Positions 43,130 to 52,634 are shown, counted from the stretch's first letter. The stretch: 64,000 bases of DNA from Lactobacillus sp. ESL0679 (GCF_029433515.1 NZ_JAQTIG010000001.1:62001-126000), one strand, 5' to 3'. Numbers and translations: made by a program. Notes: generated by a model from the sequence alone, not told the origin.

Positions 43130-44605
43130 TTAATTTAAACCAACGCTCTGAACAAAACGCATAAACGCCTCTTGCCCGACCTTTGTTTGCTTAAAGACAC
43201 CCGCATCTTCAAGCACTCTCGCAAAGACTTTGCCTAGTTCTGTCTGCAAAATTGCATCAACATTTGCTGCTGTAATAGAATTTTGCGCCTTAATCTGTTC
43301 AGCCCACGGCAAATGCATTGCTGCAATATCGTTCTTTTCACCTAACAGAAACTTCTGCACTTCTTGCATCTCCGGTTCAAGTCGTGGTGGCAAAATTGCT
43401 AGCCCCATCACTTCGATTAAGCCAATATTTTCCTTCTTAATATGTTGGACGTCTTGATGAGGATGAAAAATACCATCGGGATATTTATCCGAAGTTTGAT
43501 TATCCCGCAATACTAAGTCCAGTACTAACTGGTTGCCCTGCTTGTGTGCAATTGGTGTAATCGTATGGTGCGGCGTCTCACCAGTAAATGCCCGAACATC
43601 CACTTGTTCATCGCTATAATCACGCCATGCCTGCAAAATTTTGTTAGCCAGCGCAACCAATTGCTGTTTATTTTGACTGCACAAGCGAATAACAGACATC
43701 GGCCACTTCACAATCCCAGCTGCAATATCATCAAAGCCCGCAAAATTAAGCTCAGTCTTCACCTTAGCTTTCATCATTGCAAAATTATGCCGACCACCTT
43801 GATAATGCTCATGAGCAAGAATCGAACCACCAACAATTGGCAAATCAGCGTTACTTCCAGCAAAATATCCCGGAAATTGTTCAATAATATTAAGCAGTCT
43901 CACAAACGTTTTTTCTGAAATTCTCATTCCTTCGTGTTTAGCCGAAAGGAAAATACAGTGCTCATTAAAATAAGCATAAGGAGAATACTGAAAACCCCAG
44001 ACCTCGTCGCCAATCTTAAAGCGAATAATCCGATGATTACTGCGAGCAGGATAATTAACTCGGCCTAAATAGCCCTCATTCTCCTTGCACAATTGACATA
44101 AGGGATACCCTGTTGCCTTTACCTTCTTAGCTGCCGCAATTGCCCGCGGGTCCTTTTCCGGCTTAGACAGGTTAATCGTAATTTCTAAATCGCCATATTC
44201 ACTAGGCGTGACAAAGTAAATATTTTTAGCAATTGCGCGCGTTTTGATATAGTCACTGCGTTTACTTAATTGATAAAAGTCAGCCAGCGCCTGTTCCGGC
44301 TTTTCTTGATATGTCTGCCAAAAATTGTGGTTAACAACGCTCGGACGCGGCACTAACAAGTTCATTAACTGAGCACCTAACACATCCTGCTCGTTGAGAG
44401 TTGGACCACAATTACCATTTTTCAAAGCAGCGGCAACCAGTTCATCCTTTAAATCAATTAACGCCGTACTTGTTGTCATCAATTCCCGTGCTTCGTCGCC
44501 GACTAACGCTAACACTTGATTAACTAAATAAATCTGATCCAGTTCTGTAGCATCGCCTGCAGCAATTATTTGCGTAACAAATTGATCAACTAAATTTGTC
44601 TGCAT
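43130..44605 (-). CDS. galT: Galactose-1-phosphate uridylyltransferase, Firmicute type
   Basis: A 491-residue GalT of the type found in lactobacilli and streptococci (longer than, and unlike, the E. coli enzyme). It transfers UMP from UDP-glucose to galactose-1-phosphate in the Leloir pathway. The region [17 protein letters not shown] carries the H-x-H active-site histidines near residue 270. It lies 21 bases after galK on the same strand. Confidence 0.95.
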   Translation of the reverse strand: MQTNLVDQFVTQIIAAGDATELDQIYLVNQVLALVGDEARELMTTSTALIDLKDELVAAALKNGNCGPTLNEQDVLGAQLMNLLVPRPSVVNHNFWQTYQEKPEQALADFYQLSKRSDYIKTRAIAKNIYFVTPSEYGDLEITINLSKPEKDPRAIAAAKKVKATGYPLCQLCKENEGYLGRVNYPARSNHRIIRFKIGDEVWGFQYSPYAYFNEHCIFLSAKHEGMRISEKTFVRLLNIIEQFPGYFAGSNADLPIVGGSILAHEHYQGGRHNFAMMKAKVKTELNFAGFDDIAAGIVKWPMSVIRLCSQNKQQLVALANKILQAWRDYSDEQVDVRAFTGETPHHTITPIAHKQGNQLVLDLVLRDNQTSDKYPDGIFHPHQDVQHIKKENIGLIEVMGLAILPPRLEPEMQEVQKFLLGEKNDIAAMHLPWAEQIKAQNSITAANVDAILQTELGKVFARVLEDAGVFKQTKVGQEAFMRFVQSVGLN

Positions 44606-44626
44606 TTTTTACATTCCCATCACTAA

Positions 44627-45799
44627 CTACTTTAAGACCTTGGCACCATCTGCAGTTTCAGCAAGGTAAAACGATGGCGCATAGCCAATTACTTGCTCAT
44701 ATACAGTGCCGACACTTTGCTTAAATGCTTCCACATCTTTTTTATTAACCAGTGCAATTGCACAACCGCCAAAACCAGCGCCTGTCATTCTTGCACCTAA
44801 TACGCCTGGCTGCTGCCATGCGGTATGAACAAGTGTATCTAGCTCCTTGCCTGTAACCTCATAGTCGTTTTCTAAAGACACATGAGAAGCATTAATTAAT
44901 CGTCCAAATTGTGCTAAGTCGCCTTTTTGCAACGCCTGTTCAGCGTATAATGTCCGCTCGTTTTCCCAGACTGCATGCCGCGCCCTTTTGAGCAGTGTTT
45001 CTGAAGATAACAGCGAACTATATTGGTCCAAAGTTCTACTATCAAGCTCGCCTAAAGATTTAATATTTAATTCTTTTTGTAAGTCGTGAAGTGCCTGCTC
45101 GCACTCACTTCTGCGCTCATTATATTTAGAATCTGCTAGTTCACGGCGCTTGTTCGTGTTCATAATGACGATGACATTATCTTGTAAATTAAGGGGCACC
45201 ATACTGTAGTCTAATGTATTAGTATCAAGCAGGATTGCCTGATTTTGCTTACTCATTGCCACTGCAAATTGGTCCATAATCCCTGAATTTACGCCAATGA
45301 AGTCATTCTCAGTTGAAACGCCCATTTTGACAAGGTCAAGCGCACTGAAGTCGAGGTCAAACTGGTCTTTCAAAATAACGCCGATTAGCATTTCCAGAGC
45401 AGCTGACGAAGACAAGCCCGCACCATCAGGAATATTGCCATCGATATATATATTTAAACCATGCGTGATTTGCGCACCTTTAGCCAATAAAAAGTACAGC
45501 ATCCCTTTAGCATAATTAGTCCAAGAATCCTCTTTGACAAAATGGAGGTCATTCAGGTCAACATCAATTATGCCTAGCTCGGCAAAACTGGTGGAGTAAA
45601 GACGAAACGTCTGGTCATCGCGTGCACCTACAGCACCATATATTCCTAGGGTGATTGCACACGGAAATACATGACCGCCATTATAGTCAGTGTGCTCGCC
45701 GATTAAATTAATTCTACCTGGAGAAAAATAATAACCCTTAGGGTTTTCATGATATATTTCAGTAAACTTATCTTTTAATTCTTCTTTTTGCATTTTCAT
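44627..45799 (-). CDS. galK: Galactokinase
   Basis: A 390-residue GHMP kinase that phosphorylates galactose at C1. It has the galactokinase signature [19 protein letters not shown] (residues 26-44), the GHMP loop [11 protein letters not shown] (about 119-129) and the third motif [11 protein letters not shown]. The frame extends upstream to 45829, but that part is the cre box. The ATG at 45799 (or 45793) gives the family-like start M-K-M-Q-K-E-E-L. It heads galK-galT; galM and galE are not in the window. Confidence 0.95.
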   Translation of the reverse strand: MKMQKEELKDKFTEIYHENPKGYYFSPGRINLIGEHTDYNGGHVFPCAITLGIYGAVGARDDQTFRLYSTSFAELGIIDVDLNDLHFVKEDSWTNYAKGMLYFLLAKGAQITHGLNIYIDGNIPDGAGLSSSAALEMLIGVILKDQFDLDFSALDLVKMGVSTENDFIGVNSGIMDQFAVAMSKQNQAILLDTNTLDYSMVPLNLQDNVIVIMNTNKRRELADSKYNERRSECEQALHDLQKELNIKSLGELDSRTLDQYSSLLSSETLLKRARHAVWENERTLYAEQALQKGDLAQFGRLINASHVSLENDYEVTGKELDTLVHTAWQQPGVLGARMTGAGFGGCAIALVNKKDVEAFKQSVGTVYEQVIGYAPSFYLAETADGAKVLK

Positions 45800-45814
45800 T
45801 CTATCTGCTTTCAT

Positions 45815-45828
45815 AAAAAGCGCTTTCA
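45815..45828. promoter_or_regulatory. cre: cre (CcpA) site at galK
   Basis: AAAAAGCGCTTTCA: a close match to the cre consensus, with two arm mismatches. It lies about 10-25 bases after the expected transcription start, a position where CcpA acts as a roadblock in the presence of glucose. Confidence 0.75.
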
Positions 45829-45844
45829 AAAGTATTGCTACCTT

Positions 45845-45872
45845 ATTGTACTATTTTTTACGGCTCCAGCAA
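45845..45872 (-). promoter_or_regulatory. Promoter of galK-galT
   Basis: The minus strand has TTGCTG, a 16-base spacer and TACAAT, just upstream of the cre site. Confidence 0.65.
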
Positions 45873-45898
45873 ATTTAAATGGCAAAAATAAGTGAACG

Positions 45899-46729
45899 TT
45901 AGTCAATCGTAATATCACCAGTCGAGGAATCAACCTTAAGTGTTGCTTTACTGCTGGAAGAATTTTTAATTAAATGATCATCTACATCATCGCCAAAATA
46001 CTCAATATCACCAGTATCGACTGACAAATGGTATGTCATCTTTTTACTAGCATCGTCCAAAGTAAAATCACCAGTATCTAATGAAAATGAATTATTACCT
46101 AATAAACGCGACGTAGAAATATCTACATCCCCAGTATCAACATCGCCAATGACATTTTTAAGCTGGCTAGCATGAATCTCAATGTCGCCAGTATCACTCG
46201 ATAACTTGCAGTCATTTGCAATGATATGGTTAAAGTCAATATCACCAGTATCAGAGTCGACAGCTAACTTTTGCAACTGTAAATTATTTAACTCAAAGTC
46301 ACTTGTACTTGTTTGGGCAGTAATTTTAGTAAGTGAATTTTTACGTGGAACTGTTATTTCAACTCGATATTTAGCAGTCATACGCTTGCCATTAATAGAT
46401 ATATTGCCAATATTGAAAAAGTGATTATGCAGCTGTCCATGCTGAGTAACCTCTAATTCACCATTCTTAACGTTAGTGGTAATTCTACTCTTCTGATTAT
46501 CGCTAATCTTTACTTGATATTTCTTACCTTGCTGAATACTGACATCAGCCACATCAACATCCACCTTAACTTTAGTGAATTTTTGCGGATAAATTATTCT
46601 GGTTTTCGTTGGTTGACTATTCGCCTTACCTGACGCACTTTCTCGATGTCCTAAGTAAATAACGGCACATAATAAGACCACGATTAAACAAATTACTAAA
46701 GTAATAATTGCTTTTTTATTTTTCTTCAT
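45899..46729 (-). CDS. Membrane-anchored DUF4097-type beta-repeat protein
   Basis: A 276-residue protein with an N-terminal membrane helix (IITLVICLIVVLLCAVIYLG, residues 8-27) and an extracellular part built of repeated strands with DTGD turns (SDTGDIDF, SDTGDIEI, VDTGDVDI, LDTGDFTL, VDTGDIEY, SSTGDITI). This is the repeat pattern of DUF4097 putative adhesins or envelope-stress proteins. It has no LPXTG sorting signal. No operon partner is visible. Its function is unknown. Confidence 0.85.
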   Translation of the reverse strand: MKKNKKAIITLVICLIVVLLCAVIYLGHRESASGKANSQPTKTRIIYPQKFTKVKVDVDVADVSIQQGKKYQVKISDNQKSRITTNVKNGELEVTQHGQLHNHFFNIGNISINGKRMTAKYRVEITVPRKNSLTKITAQTSTSDFELNNLQLQKLAVDSDTGDIDFNHIIANDCKLSSDTGDIEIHASQLKNVIGDVDTGDVDISTSRLLGNNSFSLDTGDFTLDDASKKMTYHLSVDTGDIEYFGDDVDDHLIKNSSSSKATLKVDSSTGDITID

Positions 46730-46821
46730 CTTTTTACAATTTTCCCTTTCTATGCATACTAGTATGCTAATACACTATATTTTAATTTATTAATATTCTT
46801 TAGTCAACCTAATTTTGCCCA

Positions 46822-46853
46822 CAAAAAAGACGCCACACCTAAATGTAGCGTCT
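46822..46853 (-). terminator. Terminator after the polynucleotide-kinase-like gene
   Basis: AGACGC-T-ACA / TGT-G-GCGTCT hairpin, six-base loop, T-run on the minus strand. Confidence 0.85.
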
Positions 46854-46859
46854 ATTAGA

Positions 46860-47795
46860 CTACCAAATATGCAACAAGCGATCAGAGTGTAATTTACTCA
46901 AATTAAATTGGTGCACATGTTGTGGTCTGCTCTGTGGTACTTTGTGCATAAAATCAGCCAAATTAACCAATCCAGTTGAATACGTCCACACACCTTTGAC
47001 TTTTTTAATCGGATCCAGCAACTCATTTCTGATTGGATACGCTGAAATTAAAAAGTGTTTGTGATGAAACTTGAACACAAAATATGGTAAGCGAAATTCC
47101 TTAATAACCTCTTCTTCCGTCTTACCAACTGTAACCACATTACGGTAAGTACCGTACTTTTCTGTAAACCGATCATTAAAGGAAAAGTAAAAATTAGAAA
47201 TATGTACATGCGGAAAATCTGCCTCCGCAACTTTATCTGGCACAGCAATTACGTGTGCAAAATGATCTAAATCACTCTCCTTTTGTGACAACACACTGCC
47301 CATCTGATTAGGATTAACTACGTGTGCCCATTCAGGCACCTGCCAATTATCCTTGTAGGTCAAGTACATTTCTCTAACCACATCTGGCTTGACCCAATCA
47401 TATTGCCGGCGTACTTGATTGCGATTAAGCAAGTTACGCAAGCTCTTGTGGTACATTAAATCAACGACGAATAATTCATAACGATAACGCTCAACCCAAG
47501 GCTTATAGTGTTCAATACTATCAGAAACAACATGGGTACTATCAACAATTACCGTTTCGCCGCGCTTCATCTTTTCTTCTACGAGGTAGTCAACTAACCG
47601 CTCTGTCTGCTTATTCGCATAGCGCGGAATTACTTGATGTAAGCAATCGGTATCTTCTTCATAAAAATAGGTTAAGTTCGCCAATAATAATCTAATTTGA
47701 TCACGACTAATCGCGTATGGTTGTAAGTGATGGCGAGCAATGAATGAAGATTTACCGGAGCCGGGTGCGCCTCGTAATAAAAATATTTTACGCAT
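46860..47795 (-). CDS. P-loop kinase, polynucleotide-kinase-like N-domain
   Basis: A 311-residue protein. Residues 1-150 form a P-loop kinase domain like those of T4 Pnk/Pnkp: Walker A LLRGAPGSGKSSFI (residues 6-19), then SRDQIRLLL and ETVIVDSTHVV (Walker-B-like region), then RNLLNRNQVRRQ. The C-terminal half (about 165-311) has no motif I know and does not look like a phosphatase or ligase. It could phosphorylate RNA 5' ends or another small molecule. It is monocistronic as far as seen. Confidence 0.75.
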   Translation of the reverse strand: MRKIFLLRGAPGSGKSSFIARHHLQPYAISRDQIRLLLANLTYFYEEDTDCLHQVIPRYANKQTERLVDYLVEEKMKRGETVIVDSTHVVSDSIEHYKPWVERYRYELFVVDLMYHKSLRNLLNRNQVRRQYDWVKPDVVREMYLTYKDNWQVPEWAHVVNPNQMGSVLSQKESDLDHFAHVIAVPDKVAEADFPHVHISNFYFSFNDRFTEKYGTYRNVVTVGKTEEEVIKEFRLPYFVFKFHHKHFLISAYPIRNELLDPIKKVKGVWTYSTGLVNLADFMHKVPQSRPQHVHQFNLSKLHSDRLLHIW

Positions 47796-47899
47796 GCCTT
47801 TTACTCCAAACTAAGAATGTAAAACTTATATAGTATCGTAATAAATTTTAACATACATCTGCCAAATTCCTTAATCAGAACTAAAAGCAATCTTAAAAT

Positions 47900-48574
47900 T
47901 TAGCGCAAAATTTGTTTATCAACAATTTGTAAACGAGCATTTAAAGTGTAGCTAATTGGCTCTGCATTAGGAACTTCTACCTGAACAATGTCGCAGTCAT
48001 TAATTTCTTCCATTTTTTTAATTAAGGCGCGCAAACTTGAGCCGTGAGCAACAATTAATTGATCCTCACCGTTTTTCAATCTACTTGCAACTTCATTATT
48101 ATAGTATGGCAATAAGCGCTGTTGCGTCTGATATAAGCTCTCGGCAAGCGGCAGGCGGTGCAAGTCACAGGTATGATAGCGGCGATCCGTAATCTTTTTT
48201 CCCTCTGGCGGAATTGAATAAAAGCCGCGGCGCCATTCTAGAATTTGCTGCTTGCCATAAATTTGGCGGGACAGATCCTTATTAATGCCGCGGAGTTTGC
48301 CGTAATGCCGCTCATTTAATCGCCAAGTTTTGTTAATTGGTAAATACAAGAAGTGACAAACATCAGCCACAATATTTGCGGTCACAATTGCCCGCGATAA
48401 AACCGAAGTATGAATATGTGTTGGCGCAAAATCAGGAATTTGCTTAATTAGTTCGCCAGCATGCCTTGCTTGTGCCCTGCCCTTAGCGGTCAGTGGCACA
48501 TCATTCCATCCAGTGTAGACATTAGCCGAATTGGCCGTACTTTCACCATGCCTAACTAAAACTAACTTGACCAT
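47900..48574 (-). CDS. Phosphoglycerate mutase-like protein (dPGM type)
   Basis: A 224-residue member of the 2,3-bisphosphoglycerate-dependent mutase family. H9 is the phosphorylated histidine (LVLVRHGES). YTGWNDVPLTAKG, NERHYGKLRGIN and the second histidine in VAHGSSLRAL match true GpmA enzymes. It is shorter than the usual 228-250 residues. It starts immediately after a small membrane protein gene (TAG then ATG, no gap). It may be a second, non-glycolytic paralogue. Confidence 0.85.
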   Translation of the reverse strand: MVKLVLVRHGESTANSANVYTGWNDVPLTAKGRAQARHAGELIKQIPDFAPTHIHTSVLSRAIVTANIVADVCHFLYLPINKTWRLNERHYGKLRGINKDLSRQIYGKQQILEWRRGFYSIPPEGKKITDRRYHTCDLHRLPLAESLYQTQQRLLPYYNNEVASRLKNGEDQLIVAHGSSLRALIKKMEEINDCDIVQVEVPNAEPISYTLNARLQIVDKQILR

Positions 48575-48754
48575 CTACTTGACCCAATGCAAAATCATCA
48601 TTGCAATACCGCCGATGACAAAAATAATTCCCAAAATCATAAAGGCCGTTGTACCGCCTCCGCGCTGATTATGTCGGCGCCGATTATATGAATACGCCAT
48701 GTCATAAAGTCCGACAATCAAAACAATAATGGCTGTAAAAAGACTAACTTTCAT
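48575..48754 (-). CDS. Small two-helix membrane protein
   Basis: A 59-residue protein, too short for usual gene calling. It starts MKVSLFTAIIVLIVGLYDMA, then has a polar linker YNRRRHNQRGGG and a second helix (AFMILGIIFVIGGIAMMI). AGGGGA precedes the ATG at 48754. It lies 11 bases after the CDF exporter and abuts the mutase gene, so the three form one transcript. Function unknown. Confidence 0.75.
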   Translation of the reverse strand: MKVSLFTAIIVLIVGLYDMAYSYNRRRHNQRGGGTTAFMILGIIFVIGGIAMMILHWVK

Positions 48755-48765
48755 TTCTATTTCCC

Positions 48766-49656
48766 CTAATTTTCGTGATCATGGCCCGGCACAATCATCT
48801 CATCATTCTTGCCGCGTTCGCACTCGGCTTGAAAATTGATATGATTAATCCCCAATTGCTGCAACTTTTTACTAATTTGCTGCGTTAACTTTTCAAATTC
48901 ACCGGCAGTTAATTTTGCATCCACGTTAACGTGGGCATCAAGCATAATATAATTGTCGCTGTAGCGCCATAAATGCACATGATGAATATTTTTTATCTCT
49001 GGAAAAGATAACACAATTTGATTCATTTGTTCAAGGTCAATATCAGGATTTGATTCCATTAAAATATTCGCTGCCTTTTTGGTAATCTGATACGCCTCAT
49101 GCAGAACAAAAACTGACACTAACATCGTCATGACAGGATCAAGCCAGGTAATCTGCCAGAAGTAAATAAACACTGCGCCAATGACAACAGCAACACTAGA
49201 CAAGGCATCACTCATCATATGCACAAACGTTGAGCGGACGTTTAAACTCCCCTGTGCATCCCGATGCATCGCCAGCATAGAAACAAAATTAGCTATCAGA
49301 CCAATGACCGCGACCACCAGCATAATACCGCCCTTAATCTGGCTAGGCTGCCAAAAACGCTCAATTGCCTCAACAAATAAAGTAATACTAATTAGAATCA
49401 AAATAATTCCGTTAGTGAAGGCAGCCAAGGTTTCAGCGCGCTCATAGCCGAACGTTTTATTCTGATTGCGACTGCGATTACTAATTAAATGTGCGACAAA
49501 TGAAATGATAATCGCACCCACATCACTTAAATTATGGACAGCATCTGACAATAAGGCTAAAGAACCAGACACGAACCCACCAATAAACTCTGCAATGGTA
49601 ATGATAATGTTAAGTAGCGTTACATAAGCATAACGCTTAGTTGTGTGATCTTTCAT
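48766..49656 (-). CDS. Cation diffusion facilitator (metal exporter)
   Basis: A 296-residue CDF protein with six membrane helices and a cytosolic C-terminal domain. Metal-site motifs are HNLSD (SDAVHNLSDVGAI, residues 35-47) and HMMSD (about 145), followed by a C-terminal NIHHVHLWRY region. It likely exports zinc or a similar divalent ion in exchange for protons. A histidine-rich interhelix loop is absent. It is first of the three-gene unit with the small membrane protein and mutase. Confidence 0.92.
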   Translation of the reverse strand: MKDHTTKRYAYVTLLNIIITIAEFIGGFVSGSLALLSDAVHNLSDVGAIIISFVAHLISNRSRNQNKTFGYERAETLAAFTNGIILILISITLFVEAIERFWQPSQIKGGIMLVVAVIGLIANFVSMLAMHRDAQGSLNVRSTFVHMMSDALSSVAVVIGAVFIYFWQITWLDPVMTMLVSVFVLHEAYQITKKAANILMESNPDIDLEQMNQIVLSFPEIKNIHHVHLWRYSDNYIMLDAHVNVDAKLTAGEFEKLTQQISKKLQQLGINHINFQAECERGKNDEMIVPGHDHEN

Positions 49657-49689
49657 TTTATGCGTTCCTTTCTTTGCATTTAGTGTAAC

Positions 49690-49718
49690 AAAAAAGTCTT
49701 ACTGCTCCCAGTAAGACT
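49690..49718 (-). terminator. Terminator after the 49717 gene
   Basis: AGTCTTACTG, loop GGAG, CAGTAAGACT, then TTTTTT on the minus strand. Confidence 0.9.
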
Positions 49719-50397
49719 ATATATTTTCTGCATTAATATTGTAATCGACAATTTCAAATTTGCCATTGTCATGGAGAATGCCACGACTGACACTACCGTT
49801 ATCAGGAAAAATAATATCGTGTAAACCATCACTTTGATTCCAATACTTAATTCCCAAGGTTTTAATAAAGTCACCATGTGACACTAGCAAAACGCGCTTC
49901 TCATTCTTGGTTAAATTGCTTAGCACATTAACCGCACGCACCATTCTGGCATCAAGTTCTTCCTTATTTTCGGCTAAATGTCGTGGATCAGCTTCTTTGG
50001 TTGCCTCCCGAAACTCATAAATACCAACTTGATTAATGATTTTGGTCACGTTATCCTCATGACCCATACCAGCAGCCATTGCAACTTGCTCCCAAGTATG
50101 ATGAACGTCATCACCCTCAAACGAACCAAAAAAGACTTCCCGAAATTCTGGCAGCTTTTTGATTTTGTTAATTTCAGATATCTGATTGGCATCTTTCATT
50201 AAATGCACCGTATCAATTGCTCGCTTCAAATCTGAAGAATACATATTATCAAAATGAACCTGACTTAAAGCCTGTGCGGTTCGCTTTAAATCGTTAATTC
50301 CTTTAACTGTCAATGGTGAGTCACACCAGCCCTGAACCTTATCAAGCTGGTTAAACATCGTTTCACCATGCCGAACCAAATAAACTTCTGTACTCAA
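49717..50397 (-). CDS. Histidine phosphatase-family protein
   Basis: A 226-residue protein of the branch-1 histidine phosphatase superfamily. VYLVRHGETMFNQLDKVQGWCDSPLT (from residue 5) includes the catalytic RHG. The second histidine is in LLVSHGDFIKTL. The TTG at 50397 is preferred because AAAGGAG lies eight bases ahead; the GTG at 50415 would consume it. It resembles the third such protein at 52635-53222 (same RIQGW/VQGW-SDSPLT start). Substrate unknown. Confidence 0.85.
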   Translation of the reverse strand: MSTEVYLVRHGETMFNQLDKVQGWCDSPLTVKGINDLKRTAQALSQVHFDNMYSSDLKRAIDTVHLMKDANQISEINKIKKLPEFREVFFGSFEGDDVHHTWEQVAMAAGMGHEDNVTKIINQVGIYEFREATKEADPRHLAENKEELDARMVRAVNVLSNLTKNEKRVLLVSHGDFIKTLGIKYWNQSDGLHDIIFPDNGSVSRGILHDNGKFEIVDYNINAENI

Positions 50398-50431
50398 TCC
50401 GCATTCTCCTTTCACAATAGATTGTATTAAA

Positions 50432-51193
50432 CTATAACATATATGCTTTGTAAAAGAAATACCCCGCCTGAATAAACGCTAGAGCCGCAATGAACAGTCG
50501 AACAACATTTGCCGGAACCTTGCGCAAAATTCCCATTCCCAAATAACCACCGATAAACATCCCGATGGCAAGTGGAATAGCTTGAGTCCAATAAATGTGT
50601 GACGTAAAAATAAACACAATTAACGCTACCAGGTTAGCCAAGCCGCAAATAACGTTTTTGATGGCATTTACGACAATAAATTTTTCATCTGTAATGTAGG
50701 TTAAGAGTACCAGCACAATAACGCCACCGGCAGCACCAAAGTAGCCAGTATAAACACCCATCACGAGTAACGCTGCGATATAGAAAATTTCTTGCCAGAG
50801 TGGTCTTTTGTGTGGTTCCAAACTGTGATGCTTACCGGATGCCAGCACCATAATTCCCGAGCCAGCAATGAAGAACGGCACGAGCTTTTCAAAGACACTT
50901 GATGGAAACGATAATAGTAAAAAGCAGCCTAAAAGCGACCCGACAACTGTGAATAAGCCATAAAAGCCCACTTGCTTCCAGTGTCCTTTAAGTTCCTTAG
51001 TTGACGAAATCGTCGAGCCAACGCTCGTCCAAATGAGAGCGGCATCGTTAGTGACATTCGCATAAACCGGCGGAATCCCCACGGCTAATAAGACTGGATA
51101 TGATGCAAGTGAGGCCATTGAGGCCACTGATGACAGTAGACCTCCTGCGATTCCTCCCAGCAAAATAAAGATTAATGTAAAAATTGACGGCAT
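50432..51193 (-). CDS. TSUP (TauE/SafE, DUF81) membrane permease
   Basis: A 253-residue membrane protein with about eight helices. GGIAGGLLSSVASMASLASYPVLLAVGIPPVYANVTN and its repeat GYFGAAGGVIVLVLLTYI are the two half-repeats typical of TSUP transporters of sulfite, sulfonates or other organic anions. The ATG at 51193 has AAAGGAG ahead of it; a frame extension to 51283 has none. Substrate unknown. Confidence 0.88.
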   Translation of the reverse strand: MPSIFTLIFILLGGIAGGLLSSVASMASLASYPVLLAVGIPPVYANVTNDAALIWTSVGSTISSTKELKGHWKQVGFYGLFTVVGSLLGCFLLLSFPSSVFEKLVPFFIAGSGIMVLASGKHHSLEPHKRPLWQEIFYIAALLVMGVYTGYFGAAGGVIVLVLLTYITDEKFIVVNAIKNVICGLANLVALIVFIFTSHIYWTQAIPLAIGMFIGGYLGMGILRKVPANVVRLFIAALAFIQAGYFFYKAYML

Positions 51194-51264
51194 TTTTAAC
51201 TCCTTTTTAGCAATAATATCTATTATAATGCAAGTAGAAAACAAATAAAGAAGGTAAACTAACA

Positions 51265-51924
51265 GTGACAAAGTTTGAAACATTGATAATTATTCCCGAA
51301 GGTAGTCTGTTAAATCAAAAAGTAGCCGAAAGAAATGCTCTCCGGCAAACTTTACGCGAGCTAGGCTGCGATTTTGGACCCGCCGAACGAATTAAATACA
51401 CCAGTTTGCAGGAACAAGTAAAGTTTCTCGGTCAAGACGAGCGCATCCAGCTAATTTTGCAAACTTTCTGCAACGATAATTTACAAGCTTCCCAGCAAAT
51501 TTTTTGGCAAAAAATGACCGATCAAAAGCAACTGGCTCAAGATGCAATTACCTTTTTAGATGAAGTTACAACTAAAGTTAATTTGGTAATGCTGGCAAAA
51601 GAACCGCAAAAAATATTAGCACCCCGACTAGCAGAAAGCGAATTGCTCAATTATTTTTCTGCTGTTTACTTCCCAGAAAATTCCGCTGCCAAATTGCCTA
51701 ATAAAAATGTGTTTGTACCTATTTTTCAGGAGCACAACAACTTTAACCCGGCAACCACTCTAGTTATCGGTACCAATCTCACCGAGGAAATTCAAGGTGC
51801 TGAAAATGCCAACCTACCATCGCTTTGGCTGGCACCTAAAAAAAGCAAAATTCCAATTACCCCGCATCCCACACTGCACCTTAACAAGTTAAGCGATTTA
51901 TTATTTTACCTTCAGCTCAGCTAG
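51265..51924 (+). CDS. HAD-like protein lacking the nucleophile aspartate
   Basis: A 219-residue protein with the length and order of HAD hydrolases of the YjjG/phosphatase type. Where motif I (DxDGTL) should start, it reads IIPEGSLL. The nucleophile and second aspartate are therefore missing. The later stretches (LVMLAKEPQKILAPRLAESELLNYFSAVYFPEN and TTLVIGTNLTEEIQGAENANLPSLWL) align in position with motifs II-IV. It may be a pseudoenzyme. The start is a GTG behind GAAGG. It is divergent from the TSUP gene and 36 bases before the DJ-1-like gene. Confidence 0.7.
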   Translation: MTKFETLIIIPEGSLLNQKVAERNALRQTLRELGCDFGPAERIKYTSLQEQVKFLGQDERIQLILQTFCNDNLQASQQIFWQKMTDQKQLAQDAITFLDEVTTKVNLVMLAKEPQKILAPRLAESELLNYFSAVYFPENSAAKLPNKNVFVPIFQEHNNFNPATTLVIGTNLTEEIQGAENANLPSLWLAPKKSKIPITPHPTLHLNKLSDLLFYLQLS

Positions 51925-51960
51925 TTTATAATAAAAGTAACAGATTGTGAGGTATAAAAG

Positions 51961-52545
51961 ATGACTAAAGTTGCGGTAGTCTTCGCCGATGGTTGCGAAG
52001 AAGTTGAAGGTTTGAGCGTGATTGACGTTCTACGTCGTTTAGGTGTGCAAGCCGACATGGTAGGATTAATTAGCAAGGATGTACTTGGCGATCACAATAT
52101 TAAGTTAACTTGTGACAAAATTGTCGATGATAGTTTGCTCGACTATGATTTAGTGGCTTTCCCGGGTGGTAAAACCGGCGCCGAAAATTTGCGCGATAAT
52201 CAGCTGCTAAGGTCTTTAATAGTGCAACGCCACGAAAATCAGCAGTGGGATGCTGCCATGTGTGCGGCACCAATTGCCTTGGCTCGCTATGGCGTGTTGA
52301 ATGACGCGAACTATACCTGTTATCCTGGTTTTGACACTCAAACTAAGCATGACGCACCAAGTGGTAACTTTAAAAAAAACATTACAGTTACAGATTCAGA
52401 TCACCGGGTAATTACCAGTCGAGGCCCAGCAACAGCTTGGGCTTTTGCTTATGCGATTGCTGAGGCACTGGGAATTAATACTACGGCATTAAAGCAAGGT
52501 ATGCTTTATGAGTATCTTGGCGACCACATTCAAGATAGTTTATAA
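51961..52545 (+). CDS. DJ-1/PfpI-family protein
   Basis: A 194-residue protein of the DJ-1/ThiJ/PfpI superfamily. VAVVFADGCEEVEGLSVIDVLRR carries the glutamate (near residue 14), and MCAAPIAL the reactive cysteine (near residue 100). TSRGPATAWAFAYAIAEAL is the late family motif. The family includes deglycases, chaperones and redox sensors. It follows the HAD-like gene. A terminator follows. Confidence 0.92.
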   Translation: MTKVAVVFADGCEEVEGLSVIDVLRRLGVQADMVGLISKDVLGDHNIKLTCDKIVDDSLLDYDLVAFPGGKTGAENLRDNQLLRSLIVQRHENQQWDAAMCAAPIALARYGVLNDANYTCYPGFDTQTKHDAPSGNFKKNITVTDSDHRVITSRGPATAWAFAYAIAEALGINTTALKQGMLYEYLGDHIQDSL

Positions 52546-52550
52546 TAACG

Positions 52551-52584
52551 CAAAAGCCACTACTAAATTTAGTAGTGGTTTTTG
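52551..52584. terminator. Bidirectional terminator
   Basis: GCCACTACTA, loop AAT, TTAGTAGTGGT with flanking A and T runs. It serves the DJ-1 gene (+) and could serve the convergent phosphatase (-). Nothing is seen in the 50 bases beyond it. Confidence 0.88.
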
Positions 52585-52634
52585 TGTATTCTGGGTTAAC
52601 GCCAATTTAATTAGATTGTTACGCGCCGATAACC

